Below are positions 37,651-50,379 of a stretch of 64,000 nucleotides of DNA, in pieces; the first letter of the stretch is position 1; each line of letters begins with the position of its first letter. The translations under genes and the position numbers were made by a program. Origin of the DNA: Atherinomorus stipes (lineage: Eukaryota; Chordata; Actinopteri; Atheriniformes; Atherinidae); the NCBI GenBank assembly GCA_023101725.1, contig JALJCO010001078.1, forward strand, positions 850,924-914,923, read 5' to 3'. The notes below the pieces were generated by a model that was not told the DNA's origin, searched no databases, and worked only from the letters and a program-made list of their open reading frames with translations.

Positions 37651-39059
37651 CTTTTTATCATATACCTTTGATTTTAATACATGCTGCACCTAACCCTCCA
37701 AAAGTACCTCAAATATAACAAGTGTTTTTATTTGCTTTAAGTTAACTTTGATGTTTTGAACCACATCATAGATTTTTTCTTCTTTATAAAAATAAAAACA
37801 GCCCAAGCAGGAAAGAGACCAATCAATATATAATACAACAAATTGTTTGAGCGATGCATTTATCTTTCAGCAGTTTTCTTTCTTTTACATTTTAATATGG
37901 GAAGTAAATTCAATAAAACCTCATTTAGACGGAAGCTTCTAATAATGGCTGAACCACTTTTCACCTTGATACTGAATGTAAAACATGTGAGTTGCATATG
38001 TCATTGAAGAGAGGACACATCTCCAGAACCAAGAGATTAAGTACGCAGCATTGACCCTCTATCACCCCAATTATTTCACACATTAATCCCATCACTGCTC
38101 TTGCTGGAAATCTTTCTTAATGTTTACTCACATGAAAACCATGCTAATGTCTGGCTGTGGAAATGGCGTTTTGATTGTTTCTCCCATGATAACATTAGTA
38201 AGGACACAAGGGAGGGATGTTTCCACTAAATATACTGTAGGCCCAGATACAATTTAATTGAACTTTTCATATGGTTGCTTACAGTGTGTGATGAACATGA
38301 CTCTCAGAGCAGACATGTCCTCTCTGTGTAATTATTTCACTTGGATAGAAAAAAAAAGGGACATCTGTACGTCATGCTACTCAAACTCCCCGTTGACGGG
38401 ACGGTTGCTGCGTTACACCCAGAAAGCAATGACAAGTGAGTGAACATGATGTGCCCAAGGTTAAAAAGTCATCCAAGCATTAACTCTTAAAAGGCCATCT
38501 ATCCCACTATCTGACTCACATCCCTCTCATCAGTCAACAAGAAGACATTTTTAGACCAAAAATAAGAGAGTGTTTCAGAGTGCAGTGTTCTGGCTCCCAA
38601 ATACTTCACAGCCAGATCAAAATCTTATCTTGGAGGTCAGATAATTGTTAACATCCCCTCTCTAACTCCCTCAGGGTCAATCCTCAGCAAAGCCTTTGGA
38701 AAATGAACTCTCTTTGTCTGACAAACAGCCAGAGAGATGGATGATGAGTGGTAAAAGCACATGTGAGTATACAGGAGCAGTTTGCATCTTTGTAAATGTT
38801 TTTACATAAACTAAACTTCATTGTTAATCACTGCTAGAATACTTGTGTATTTGGGTGATAGATTTGTTGATAAAAGGCTTCTCTGCCTTTGTCTTTAACA
38901 TAAAACAGAGCTTGGGATCCTTGAAAAGAAGGTGGAGTGAGCTCAAAGAGCTTAAAAAAAACCTTTTGGACTACAAACACTGTAACATTCATTGTGTGAC
39001 AGTCAATGGTCATGTCACTATATCTCCAGCTGATCATATGCCCTGGCTACTTGGCCAAG
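37651..39059. other. Unassigned non-coding DNA
   Basis: No exon or repeat recognised; base composition is unremarkable. Some of 38,000-38,700 has the mixed composition of conserved non-coding DNA, but this cannot be tested here. Confidence 0.5.
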
Positions 39060-39175
39060 GAGGTATCCCTTTGACCGAATGGTTAGCGCATGACTCTCAC
39101 CTGGTAGTCTGGGGATCGAGTCCCGCCTGCACCCTCCTTTGTCCTGCCACAAAAGCAACTTCCTAAAATTTCTGA
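39060..39175 (+). mobile_element. tRNA-derived SINE-like unit, copy 2
   Basis: The plus strand carries GAATGGTTAGCGCATGACTC (D-arm/A-box-like), an anticodon-arm-like ACTCTCACCTGGTAGT, and a T-arm/B-box-like GGGGATCGAGTCCC, with tRNA-like spacing of about 35 bp between boxes. The 3' flank CACCCTCCTTTGTCCTGCCA resembles that of the copy at 17,128. The acceptor stem does not pair convincingly, so I call it a SINE head and not a tRNA gene. Confidence 0.6.
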
Positions 39176-40865
39176 CATCTTAAATGATTCACTGATAAAT
39201 ATAAAGCAATAGATAAACATAAATAAAGATTAAATGAACTTGACCATGCTGGTCGACGACCATTTAAATGAATTTACTGAAACTTAAATGCCACTGCCTC
39301 TGAGCAGCAGATGTTAAGTTGTTCCTGTTGATCAGATTTGACCCATGTATATAGAAAAAAAGATGAATCGTCCCTCCTGTGCTCGTCTTTATTGAATCCC
39401 CTTGTGATTTATCTTCTTCTGCAGAAAACACTTGATTCCTGCCTTGAAGATAAAGCTAATCCCATCAGTGCATCTGAGCCTGCATCCTGTTAAATAAGCT
39501 CTGCTGTGTTTACACTTTAGAAGTGTTTCTTGATTAATTTGTCAGTTTGAGTTGGAAAAATGCAAGTGGTATATACAGTAAGACATGGTTTTCCTTTTCT
39601 TTGCAATATTTCAGCCACATGTATCATGTGAATCATTCTTGTCAGAAAAAGACAGTCTCTTTCAAACAAAAACCACCTGCAGATTCCTTGTCCCAGCTTC
39701 ATGATAAATTTGAGATTACAGAAGGGTCAGAGTGGTCTTTTCTTTTGAACGTTAAAGTCAGAGCTGTAGTATTTACTGACAAGATACAGATAGATAGACA
39801 CAAACACTTGCACCTATTTTAAAAATTTAGTTTAAGTGTATTTTACTGGCTGATACAACTATTTCTTTTTCAGTGGGGACAACTATAAATAGATTCTGGG
39901 TACAGTAGAAAATGAGATTGACTTAGTTAACCAATGTCCTTTACCAACAAATGGAATTGGAAAAAATAAAAGGTCTCATATTGTGAAAATGTACATCAAA
40001 TTCCTCTTGCTCAAATAATATGATAACAGCCTCTGAATACAGGATGGAGATTGGTTATTATTTGTAGTCTAAATCTCTCAATTCTAATGTGTGTAATGTG
40101 TGTTTGTTTGTTTTGTTTGTTTTTACAAACTACGGTGTTCTTTTGCAATAAAAAGTTTTTTATCACGTGTTTCCACATATCCCCACACAATACGTTATAT
40201 ATGGAGCAACCAGGAGTTAGATAAAATAAAGTAATTTATGACACAGAGCACTTTAATACAGTATTGCAATATTTCCAATTCAATTTAGGGTCTTTACTAA
40301 GTTCTAAAACTTATCACCAATGAATGAAAATCATAGATCTCCAATCTGTACCTAAGGTCCCGAGAAGTGCAAAGATTTCTTCTTGTGTCAAATTGTGGAA
40401 CGGTCCTGACCCCACAAAAAACAGCTTTACTTTGAAATAATTGAATATAACGTATACATTTATTTATTCACGTTTTTTTCCTGTTTCTGTGTTTTCAAAG
40501 AGCTAAATCAGCTATAAACTCTAGTCTGCCTATCCTTTTGGTTTTCCACTTATTTTCTGTATTTTTTACATGTTTTATTTTTTTTTACTATACTAAATAA
40601 AGAATAAGTCACATTTGTCACACTGTCTCACAAATTGTGACTAAATAATTGTAGTTTGGAGCTCTGTCTTGGCAGGTCCCTCTCTGTTGTGCCCCACCCC
40701 TACCTCCAAAACTCCACTTTTACAGGTGATTGTCATGCATATACAGAATGCCAAGTTAGGGAGCAGAAGTGAAGGAGGCAGAAGTAACTAACATTAAAGA
40801 TTCCTTTTTTTTTTTTTTGCCCCCTACTTCATTGAGGGACATTGGATCCTAACAAAGCTTTTCTG
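39176..40865. other. Unassigned AT-rich DNA
   Basis: No exon was recognised. It includes TTTG-rich runs near 40,100 and a T-run near 40,807. Confidence 0.5.
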
Positions 40866-41490
40866 TTTCACATATTACTAGCTGCATTTGCATGGAGACT
40901 TTTTTTTCCCTTTTGGAATGAAATCATTCTGACTGAGGATTTCCAGGCAGCTGTTTACATGGACACTAATTCATTCTGATCTGGTTTGTACATGCGCTAA
41001 CATCTAAGCAGAATGGTTCTGTCAGACATGTGCAGTATGATGTTACATCATGTTATGTATTAAAGACGAAGGTCTACAAACTGATCATCACGGTTGTTGT
41101 GGTTTCTGCAAGACTTTAATCAAACAGCAGCTGATACTCACGCGCTCCTACTGCAAACAACGAAGAGAAAAAGGCGCAGAGACAGAGTTTGAATTTAAAA
41201 AAAAACTTCCTGCTACCGTCCAGGGAATTTGCTTGTTTGCCGTCGTCTTCCAAAGTGAGGAAAAGTCACTGGTTGCACATTTGTCAGCGTGCACTGTAAG
41301 AACGCAACCTCTTAACTTTCTGATTCAGCATTTATTTTATACCACGATCAGTTTGGGAAAAGAAATATTCTACCACTGTGAAACCAAATGAAAATTATTT
41401 CAGTTCGGCACTTTTCATTCGGAAAGAGGTGTTTACATGGATCATTTTCATTCCGATAGAGATTTTGAACCGACAGCAATCATATATTTA
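40866..41490. mobile_element. Candidate DNA transposon with TTTACATGGA-type ends
   Basis: Left: CTTTTGGAATGAAATCATTC, then CTGTTTACATGGACAC. Right, read on the other strand: TATCGGAATGAAAATGATCC then ATGTAAACACC. These make imperfect inverted ends with shared GGAATGAAA and GTTTACATGG words. The 113-codon plus-strand frame inside (41,050-41,391) has no recognisable domain. It may be a relative of the CpG-rich element at 17.7-18.56 kb. Confidence 0.5.
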
Positions 41491-42820
41491 GCTCCATAAA
41501 CGCAGCTACTGTCAGCTCTTAGTGATGGTTTCAGCAAATATGATAAAGTGACTTCACATTTCTCTTTACTTCCTCTCCACTATGATGACAAAGTACCTAC
41601 TATTCTTTCTGTGTTTGAGGACAGAGATGAAACACAAACACAGTCTGGTTATGCTGAGAAGGAGCGCTTTACCACTGTGCCCATGGGGACAGACAAGCTG
41701 GTGTGTTGGTTTGCAAATAGAAAAGTCACATAAAGGTCAATGCCAGACTGCACCTTCTAGAGAGAATACATCAAGGATACGTTGCTGACAAACCGAGGAG
41801 AGATATCAGTGTTTGGATGAACTGTGTGAACTTTTCTTCTTCCTGTTCTAAAAGAAACTCCTGCACGTTGCTGTATTAAACCTGCTTTTGGAAACTATAT
41901 TATAATGACACAAAACCGACATTAATCTCTTCATTTGTCTTATTTCTCGTTGGACTCTGAGTAGCTGAAAAGGTCAGGGCTCCAACAAGCAATTTAATTA
42001 TGGAAAAGATGCTGCACAGTAAATGCTGCCGAGTCTTCTCGAGTACGTTTCTAACCAGGCATCATTTAAAGAGGGTTTATAAATAGGGATTTATTGTATA
42101 ATTAATTGTGGAAAAGAATTAATGTTTTAAAGGCTAGATTAAAGATCAGGTCAGTTATAAAAGCAATTTTCCATCCTGTAAAAAAAATTAACTGCCCAAG
42201 AATGTCTTGATAAATTAAAACAGGGCATCAGACCTCAGTTATGAATCGTAGCAAGTCATTTAGAGTAATTTTGTTCGTGGTAAGCTGCATGTTTGTAGGT
42301 CATGGCTGTTTAAAAAGGTTTGTAAATCATCAGGAAACTGATCAAAAAAAGAAGAAAAAGATCATTTAAGTCTGTTGTTGTATCTTATCCATTTTTTCCA
42401 CAGTTAGTCATCCAGACCCAGACTGAGCTGGATAAATATCCCTCCCCTGGTCTTGTCATGTTCACACTTGAGAGCAGAAGACAGCTCCGTGGTCATCAAA
42501 CAATAAGTCACAGAATTTGTTTTTCAAGTGCTGATAAAGACAAAAATTCTGCCATATGAATTGTTGTTTTAACGAGGCTATAACCTGTAAGACAGTGGGT
42601 TGTTTTCCACATACTGTGTGGGATTAAAAAGATGATAATTTATGCTGATTTACAACCGAAATGCAACAGGACTTTTTGTTTTCGCTGTGCCCACAATCAT
42701 CTGCTTGCAGTGTCGTTCACTACCTTCTATGATACCCTTTACAAAAAAGTAAGGATGCAAACTGTGCAAAATGTTAGTAAAATCTGTATGCAGTGATTTA
42801 TAAATCTTCATGTTTAATAG
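41491..42820. other. Unassigned non-coding DNA
   Basis: No exon or repeat recognised. Confidence 0.5.
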
Positions 42821-43207
42821 TTAAAGTTATACCGTGTAACTTTTGGCTACTATGGAACTAAACCTGTAACTTCCCACAGGCACTACAACTGTCTCAAAAT
42901 TAAACAGTCTCAGTCTGTATTTTGGAAAAGTGTTGCAGACCACTTTGAAAAGCTGATTTTTAAGTCATCAAGCCATTAATCAAAGTGCTCCAGGTTACAT
43001 GATCCAATGAGGGACGAGCCGCTCCTTAGAAGTTACAATGGCTGGTTTTTGAGAATGGCAGCCCCTTGGCGCAACGACATGGGTCAAGAGCTCTACATTG
43101 ACCACAGAAATCAGCTATAGTGACTTATATTAATAATAATGTTAAAATATAATGTATGATAATATTTGGCTAACATTGGGTTCAAAAGTTACACGGTATC
43201 ACTTTAA
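42821..43207. mobile_element. TTAA-flanked MITE, 387 bp
   Basis: Left end TTAAAGTTATACCGTGTAAC continuing TTTTGG; right end read on the other strand TTAAAGTGATACCGTGTAAC continuing TTTTGA. The terminal inverted repeats agree at 24 of the first 25 bases. Both outer edges are TTAA, the target-site signature of piggyBac and Kolobok elements. No coding frame is present, so it is non-autonomous. Which superfamily mobilised it cannot be told from the ends alone. Confidence 0.85.
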
Positions 43208-44034
43208 GGGACAAAAAAGAAAAATGTTAAACCAAAGAAATGTTCTTTTAGGTGATTTTTTTTTTTTTTTATCCAGAGCAACATACATGTTAAAAGGACA
43301 TTGCAAGGACTTAGTATTCTGTTGAAGAAGACTTTGACATATAGTCTGGGGAAATTAAGGTTTGTGCCAGTAAATTTCTAACTGAGAGGACCACTCTACC
43401 ACCCTACACATCAGCTAATCCAATGCCATCAAACAGCTTTAAGTGTGGACCGGAAAAACAAAAGACTGTTTGGAAATCATTTTAGGTACGATTAGCTGAA
43501 ACGACACCAGGCCAATAACAGGAGTGGGCTTAAAAAAGCTTTACAGAGCAATTAAGTAAAGATGGAGAGGGGCTATTCAATGAAAAGCGTTAAATTTTAA
43601 ATTTGTCAACAACTTATGGGAGTTTTGGGATTTAAACGTCTGCTGTGCAGAGATGTCTCAAGATGAAAAAGACTGGGCTGAAAACGTATATATCGATGGT
43701 TATTATCTTCCTGTCTGAGCCTTTATGGGGCCCCGGGCAGAATTTTATTAAATGCGGCTTTGGTTTTAAACCTTAATGGGGGTAAGCAAATTTTAGAAAT
43801 GGTCTAAGATTATTCTGTACTTATTAAGATTCAGTGTGATCTCAATGTGTGGCATACTGCATTTACATTTAAAAGCAAGAGAAAACATCAACACACAATT
43901 AGAGTTAACAAGTTTAAAGGCATTTGCCACCTCTGTGTGAAACTGAGCCTCCCCTCGCAGTCCCCTGAGTTGGACAAGTGGGCAGAAGCGTTTTCTTGCC
44001 AACCCAGCCATTCTCTGAATCTGGCAGCGCTGAC
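43208..44034. other. Unassigned non-coding DNA
   Basis: No exon was recognised. Short overlapping frames on both strands at 43,793-44,047 have no recognisable motif. Confidence 0.5.
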
Positions 44035-44067
44035 TAGCTTAGCTTAGCTTAGCTTAGCTTAGCTTAG
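44035..44067. repeat. (AGCTT)n pentanucleotide repeat
   Basis: About six and a half tandem AGCTT units, immediately left of a foldback element. Confidence 0.95.
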
Positions 44068-44133
44068 TGTAGTGGCTGAGATTTTTTTTTCGATAACGTT
44101 TTATGACCTGCACATTCTAATCGAGTACAAACG

Positions 44134-44375
44134 AGAAGCCGATTTCACATCAAAGGACTGACTAGGTGGCATTCAATAGGGGAACTATACGCCGTGGAAG
44201 TACAGGCGAATCACAGGTGAAGCACCGTGGATAGTAGCAAAGGCAGCACATAGCATCCCCAACTTCCACAAACAGGGCTAGTACTATCTGTGCTGCCTGT
44301 GATTCACCTGTACTTCCGCGGCATATAGTTCCGCTATTGAATGGCGCCTAGTCAGTCCTTTGATGTGAAGTTGGC
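44134..44375. mobile_element. Foldback (long inverted repeat) element
   Basis: A left arm of about 100 bp (44,134-44,236) is matched by its reverse complement at 44,281-44,375, about 90% identical by eye. Shared words include CACATCAAAGGACTGACTAG, CATTCAATAG and GGAAGTACAGG. The spacer is about 45 bp. No coding capacity. This structure is typical of foldback MITEs and would form a long hairpin if transcribed. Confidence 0.85.
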
Positions 44376-45630
44376 TTGTCATGGCTGATACAGTTAAAAT
44401 ACAGTTAAGACACTTTTGTTGTTGTTGTTTTTTTGAAAGCCAACGCAGAGCACATATAAAACCACAGACAGCAAAAACACACAACTATACCATGCAAAGA
44501 AATATCTTCACAAAAGGGATCCTGTATTCCTTCTTAGTATTAGTCTTCTCTTGGCCTGAGCGTATGTAGGATAAACTACGGTGAGATGGAAAAAATGATC
44601 TGTGGTCTGATAATCGAGACTAACATATGATCCACCATTATCTGAAATTAACAGGAAATGAACACTTTTCTCAGAAGGAAGATTAAAACAAGCATCTGTA
44701 TAATGATGAAATGATTAACATGTACATCAGTGAAGGCACCATTAATGCTAAATTTGACATAAAAGTTTTGAGCAACATATACAGCCATCCTCTTCTTTTT
44801 ATTTTCTTATTTGGATCCTGTGAGAAAAACAATCCAAATTTTATTTTGACATTGATGTGCCTTACTCTTTGGAATCTAATATGTGGTTTCCCAACTATTT
44901 CTGAAAGCAGTGTATAATAATAGAGAGAGAGGAGATTTTGGACATATTCCAGTCATTCATGCATTATTACAGGGGATCATTGAGTACAGAATTTTCCCAA
45001 TATACAATGTGCATTTTGGTAGCTACTGTCAGTACAGTTTAGTAGCAGTTACATTAGATCACAGTGAGGGGTGTTTATGCATTCAATTTCTGCTGCACTG
45101 CAGCAAAAAAATTTCACGTAGCTTTTCAATCTTTACTTAGTTTCTTGCTGGATTTACTAATTTTGTCTGATCTGATGTTTACTCATGGCAACATGAGCAG
45201 ACTTCCACCAGTAAAGGCTTAAAGATACCATTGCTCCGATATGCCACTCTCTGATTAATCCTAACACATAAAAGGCAGTAAAGTGTGAAAATGTGTTCCA
45301 TCCTGCATGCTCACCTGTTTTCCTTTTGAGTGCAGTTTTCCACCAGACTGTGTTTCAACGTGTGCTGTGGAGTGATACGAAGAAACTACTCCTGAAACAT
45401 GTTGGGAGGAGATTGCAGACAGTGAAAAACAAAGCATCATTCATTCAACTTCCAGTCTCAATTTGTCGCGTAAGCGCACAGACAAAAACAAGAAATGCAA
45501 CAGACTGTAAAAGTGAATTTTGAAACCTGTGAGATACTGAATTGGTGTGTTAGATGCAGCAGCTGCTGATCCCAATTAACAGACTGTTTTGGCATAGCAC
45601 TGAGGAACATCAGGAAGTAGGTAAGAGATT

Positions 45631-45665
45631 GTGTGTGTTTGTGTGTGTGTGTGAGAGAGAGAGAG
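45631..45665. repeat. (GT)n(GA)n compound microsatellite
   Basis: GT run, one interruption, then a run of GA. Confidence 0.9.
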
Positions 45666-47229
45666 TCTGGTGACCTCATGCAGTGTAGAGATCCATTATT
45701 CACATTAAGCTCCCTTTTAAAAAGCAAATGCGATTCTCTTGAAGAAAAATGGGATTATTCATTCATTGCAAATTCATTCAAAATTCAACAAAAGCTGCTG
45801 ACCCACAGCGCACAGCTCTGCTTTTGGGGGCTTCCTTGGAGAAATTCAAGCTGATTTTGTTCTTGTTCCACATGTAGTCTCATCCTTAAAGGGGGAACAC
45901 TGTTCCGTAAAATGCTTTTTTGCCGCCTGAATGTGCATCAATCTCATATCAGGGAGTTTGCAGGTTGATGGCGATATGATTTTGCACGTGATTACCTTTG
46001 GCTTTTTGAGCAAGAGCCCAGACAGGAGAGTGGCCTATCACTGCAGATCAAGAAGAAGCAGTAAGGGGTGGTCTTCACTGATGCTTGAGTGTTGGTGGCT
46101 GATAAGGTGACACGTAGTGGCGCCTGCAGGAGCTTCCACTCTGCTTTCTCTTTCCTTTATACACACACACTTGCACCAACACGACAACCACAACTGCACT
46201 CAGTGTTCCCGCTTATCTCTGAAGAACGAGAGGCCTCTCCCCACCCACACAATCGTTTTGCTTTTCCCTTCTTTTTATCTCCCCAACAGTCATTTATTTG
46301 GGAGATGGAATCAGAGCAGCTCCCATCGTAAATATGCTGCTGCAGACGTATGAAAAGATGAAGAACAGAACTGGTGAAGCTACTGGGGGCTCTGGGGGTG
46401 AGAAAGGGGGTCAAACCTAGAGATAACCTGGAGCAAAAGTGTAAAATTAGGGATTGAGGGAATAGGGAAATAAGTAGATTTTTCTCCATTACTTTTTTTT
46501 TTTTTTTTAAATTGACATTTTCAATGAAAAGGGTGAGGCATGCAGTGAGAAAAAAAAACGGTTAAAGAAGAAAGCAGTAGGATAATAAGAGCAGAGCTGT
46601 AGGATTAAATCTCAGTTAAAGAGGCTGACACAGACACACTCAAGAGTGAAAAAGGGGTATAATAATGGAGTCACACCTGAGAATGATGGCAAAGGAGAGA
46701 AGATACAATGCTGACTCTGTCTGTCGGTTCACACATGTCAAAGATGTGAAGATGTTCAGCAAGGAAGCTTCTATAAAAGGAATGAGCTTTGTCTTGTATA
46801 TACAGTCCAGATTTGAATCAGAGTTGGTTGTCATTTGTAGTTTTAAGCAGCGTAACCTCTGTTTGAGGTTCTGAAGGACAGATGAAATCTCACACTCTCG
46901 TCACTTTCTGATTGGCGGATGCTTTAGAATGAAGAAGGCCAGCGGAAGCTCTGCAGAGCGCTGAGCCAAGGCCTCAGCCTTCACGTCCCTCAAATCTTTT
47001 TTTGTGAAATGGCAAATTTCTAAAAGCACTCTGATTTACTATTATTTACAGTATTTGTGCAGATAATTTCACATCGGTTATGTCAGTCTAAAAAACTGAA
47101 ATAACTGACTAACCTGACCAAAAACAAAGTTTTTACACCTTGTTGCACAAACAAAGTGTTGCATGTTAACTGGTTTCCTTTAAATGCTGTGGTTTGAAAG
47201 TTTTCTTACTTTTGCAGAGAAACATCCAG

Positions 47230-47295
47230 TTCCCAATTAGTTAAACCTGACAAAAAGTCTTCTCAGCATTAATGCTGGGCTTTACTAATTGGGAA
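47230..47295. repeat. Short hairpin-forming sequence
   Basis: TTCCCAATTAGT (47,230-47,241) pairs perfectly with ACTAATTGGGAA (47,284-47,295), and pairing continues imperfectly inward. The 66-nt length is in the range of a microRNA precursor, but the lower stem has mismatches and no known mature microRNA was recognised. Confidence 0.5.
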
Positions 47296-47845
47296 AGAAT
47301 TCACATTTGGCATCCACAAAAACTGTACAATTATGTAGGTCTTGTAAAAGGCCCAACAAATTTTGTGTTTTTTTTCTAAATTCCCGTGACATTTGGTGAG
47401 GTTAATTACCAAAAAATAATTACAGTCATCCACCAAAACTGTGATATGTTAGAAAAAAAATTAGTCATGTTAGTATGCACTGGACTTATTTTCTCTGGCT
47501 CATACTGGATGAAAACCTTTGTGTTTGATCTATCGCATTCATGGTCAGAGATGACTCATGCTCTGAATGTATGTGGAGATGCGTTCAGTTGGAATTGAAA
47601 ATGCCTAAACTCTTCAGATCAGAGCACTTTTCCAAATACAGCTTTACATGTGCCTTTCTTCATCCAGAGCATAGTTGGTTTAGAATGAGAAGTCAAAATT
47701 CGGTCACAACCTCAGGAAGAAACACCTTTTAGTTGGAGGATAACCTCCCCAGATTATTAATCTCATCTCAAGTATCTCAATGTAAAGTTGGTTAGCAAAC
47801 ATCCCAGTTACGCTTGTTTTATTTCTTTTAAATACACCAGCTTTT

Positions 47846-48030
47846 TACTTTAGCTTTACTTGTTTATTTGACAGGACCATAACAAATTAAACCAAAACAT
47901 ACAAACAACAAAAAAAAGGCAAAGGAGCATCTCTGAATGTGCCAGATATAACAAAGGGCTAGTTTCCATATAGTCCCTGGCCAGGTCTTAAAAAGGCTCT
48001 CTGGAAACAGAAAAATTGTGAAGGAAACAA
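47846..48030. repeat. Probable dispersed repeat
   Basis: The block TTTACTTGTTTATTTGACAG ... CCAGATATAACAAAGGGCTA ... TAGTCCCTGGCCAGG resembles a high-copy fish repeat that I recognise from memory. Class and exact ends are unresolved. Confidence 0.35.
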
Positions 48031-48039
48031 CTATCCATC

Positions 48040-48320
48040 AATCTAACAATACTAAGGAGGTAATGTAATTGCTGGTGTTTGTTTGTCTGTTAGTTAGCTA
48101 AATAACTCAAAAAGGTATTGACAGATTTGGATTAAATTTTAAGGGAATGTTAATAACGGTACAAGGAAAAGCTGATTGATTTTTTTTCTGTTGATCCGGA
48201 TCACCGTCTGGTTTCAGGAACGTTTTAAAGGATTCTTTATCATTGTGAGTATGGCCATGAGGGGAACTGGGCTGCTTGGCAGCCGTCTGTGCTGTCCAAG
48301 CTCTTTTCTAGTAATTAATG
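48040..48320 (-). mobile_element. RTE-like retroelement repeat, family Y copy A
   Basis: Read on the minus strand, it contains CATGGCCATACTCACAATGA, TAAAGAATCC, GATCCGGATCA, ATCCAAATCTGTCAATACC, ACAGACAAACAAACA and finally ATTACCTCCTTAG. These words occur in the same order in copy B (50,380-51,535, plus orientation). The ACAGACA-type run followed by a CCTCCTTGGCGGAGGT-like end is a recurring feature of a dispersed fish repeat that I associate, with limited confidence, with RTE-type LINEs. Confidence 0.6.
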
Positions 48321-50379
48321 ACTTCAATAAGAAAATTAACCAAACCTTGACTCAAGGGAGGGGTTCACCCAAAGCAGTGGAGCAAGACAAAATTGTTTAA
48401 TCAGTTTTCTAAAATGACTGAAGATCAATTGAAATGGACTCCATTTAATCCTCAAAACCATATTTACCGTTACAAATGTCTCCTTTCTTTCTTTTTTTTC
48501 CCCCCGTTTTTTTTTTTTTTTTTGGAGTTACATAGTGAAAGATTGTATGACCGATGTGAAGGTTGTTGATAGAACTTAGTGGATGGATCCAAGGATTTTT
48601 CTTTTCTTCATGTAGATATCTTTTTATTTAAGAGAGCTACTAAAATGAAAATCAGTCACCTTCATACATATTCAAATTTCTTGTTATCTGAATCACTCAC
48701 TAAAAAGCATGGAAACGCTTATTATTAATATGTTTTGGGCAACTTTGTTAGCCTCTCCTCTCCCTCTGGTGTTTCTTTAAAACATTGTATCACCATTAAA
48801 GTTACCGTATTGGCACCACCGTTCCTCTCAGTGAAACACTGAAGTCTTTTTAAGTTCATTCTACTCGGATCTTATCAAAAAAGTTTTATGCACCTAATTT
48901 CAAGGGCAAAAATTTGGGCATTAATTATCCTCATGTTTATTTTTTGCTTGAACAGCGATGGTGGAATCATGCTATTATGCAGTCTGTGAGCAGCTCTACT
49001 GTAGATGAAAGGAAGACACATTCACTTGTCACAGGATTGGATGATGAGCCAAGGTCACCGTTTTAGTTTCTATCCCTTGTAATTCATAATAGTGGCAATA
49101 AAAAAGCCCTAATGTCAGAGAAAGTATGTTGAAATAATCCATTTCTTAGTATCGTAGGAGTTGGCTTTTGTTCCACGCAGATGAGCGGATGATTCATTTG
49201 ATTACTCACTGCTTAAACAATGTAATTAACTGTTCTTGTAGTTTACAGGTGCTATATATAAAATGAGTAACAACAGGGGAGCACAGGAGGGAAATATGTT
49301 GCAAACAATTTGCAAACTGTTTTCCGGAAGATTATTTACAGACTAACACTGTTTTGTAAGAAATATGCACAGTGAAAATGTGCTGTGTGTGCTTCAACTT
49401 TATTTGATTTCGTGAGAATATGTGCAAGTTAGCTCTTCATCATGGCAAGGATTCAGATAAAGATTTTTCTGGACAGCTGATAGAAAATTCATATATTCAG
49501 GATTTATTTTCTTAATGACGTAGTCTCTATGAGAAAAAATAAAAATGGAAAAAGCCACCCGAAGCAAAGACACCCCCATATGAAGCTATGAAACAGCCAC
49601 CTTGCAATTATTAAAATCTTCATCATAAAATGTGTAGAGTGGTCCTATTATACAGAACTAAATACCCTGTTATAAACATTTAAATACAGGCCTTTACTTA
49701 CAGACATTAAAGCGTCTCAGATACATTTTTTTTCAAATAATAAATATGGCCCCACTTTAAAAAAAAAAAACCCAAAAAACAGCAGTGTTGTTCTTGCTTA
49801 TGTTTGTGAGTCATAACTATTTAATGAGCCACGTTCAATTGTAATAGCTTGAGGCCAACCAAAGTCACATATCAGATTATGTTTAATATTTCATTAGTGC
49901 TGTCTCACCACCAGAAGTCTGAACACAAAATACAGAGAAGTTTAGACTGTGGATGCCACTGCGATGATGCAAGGCATGATAGTCCTATACCTACATGAAT
50001 AGCTGCATTACTCAGCAGTGCTAAAGCTAGTACTTTTACAATGAAGATGAAGAAAAACAAAAACAGACAGGGAAAGTATAGTGGCAAAAAACAAAACAAA
50101 ACCTTTTCAAGGCTTCAAAAACTTCTCTACAAGACAGCGTATTATTGGTATCAGCCAAAGGCTTCAAAAGTGACCAACATCAGCACTGACATGCCAGTCA
50201 GGTTAAATTCATCCAGGTTATGAATCATTCTTTGGTAATGGATGTGAAAGGATAAAGTTTACACCTTTGCAAAAACTGTTTCATAAAAAATAGGCCATGT
50301 TTTCAATAGTAATTAGACAAAACCTTCTCAATATACCTGAGTGATTCAGCAAATTTCCAATACAAGAAATAACTAGAAA
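48321..50379. other. Unassigned AT-rich DNA
   Basis: No exon or classified repeat. It includes T- and A-runs near 48,510 and 49,760. Confidence 0.5.

Larger units (their letters stand above)
44380..47845. other. Unassigned non-coding DNA
   Basis: Contains a GT/GA microsatellite at 45,631 and a short hairpin at 47,230. No exon was recognised. The 110-codon minus-strand frame at 46,157-46,489 is without recognisable domains. Confidence 0.5.

Noticed and set aside
39070..39135. Functional tRNA gene
   Set aside because: D-arm and T-arm elements are present but the acceptor stem does not pair and there is a related diverged copy at 17.1 kb, so a SINE head fits better.
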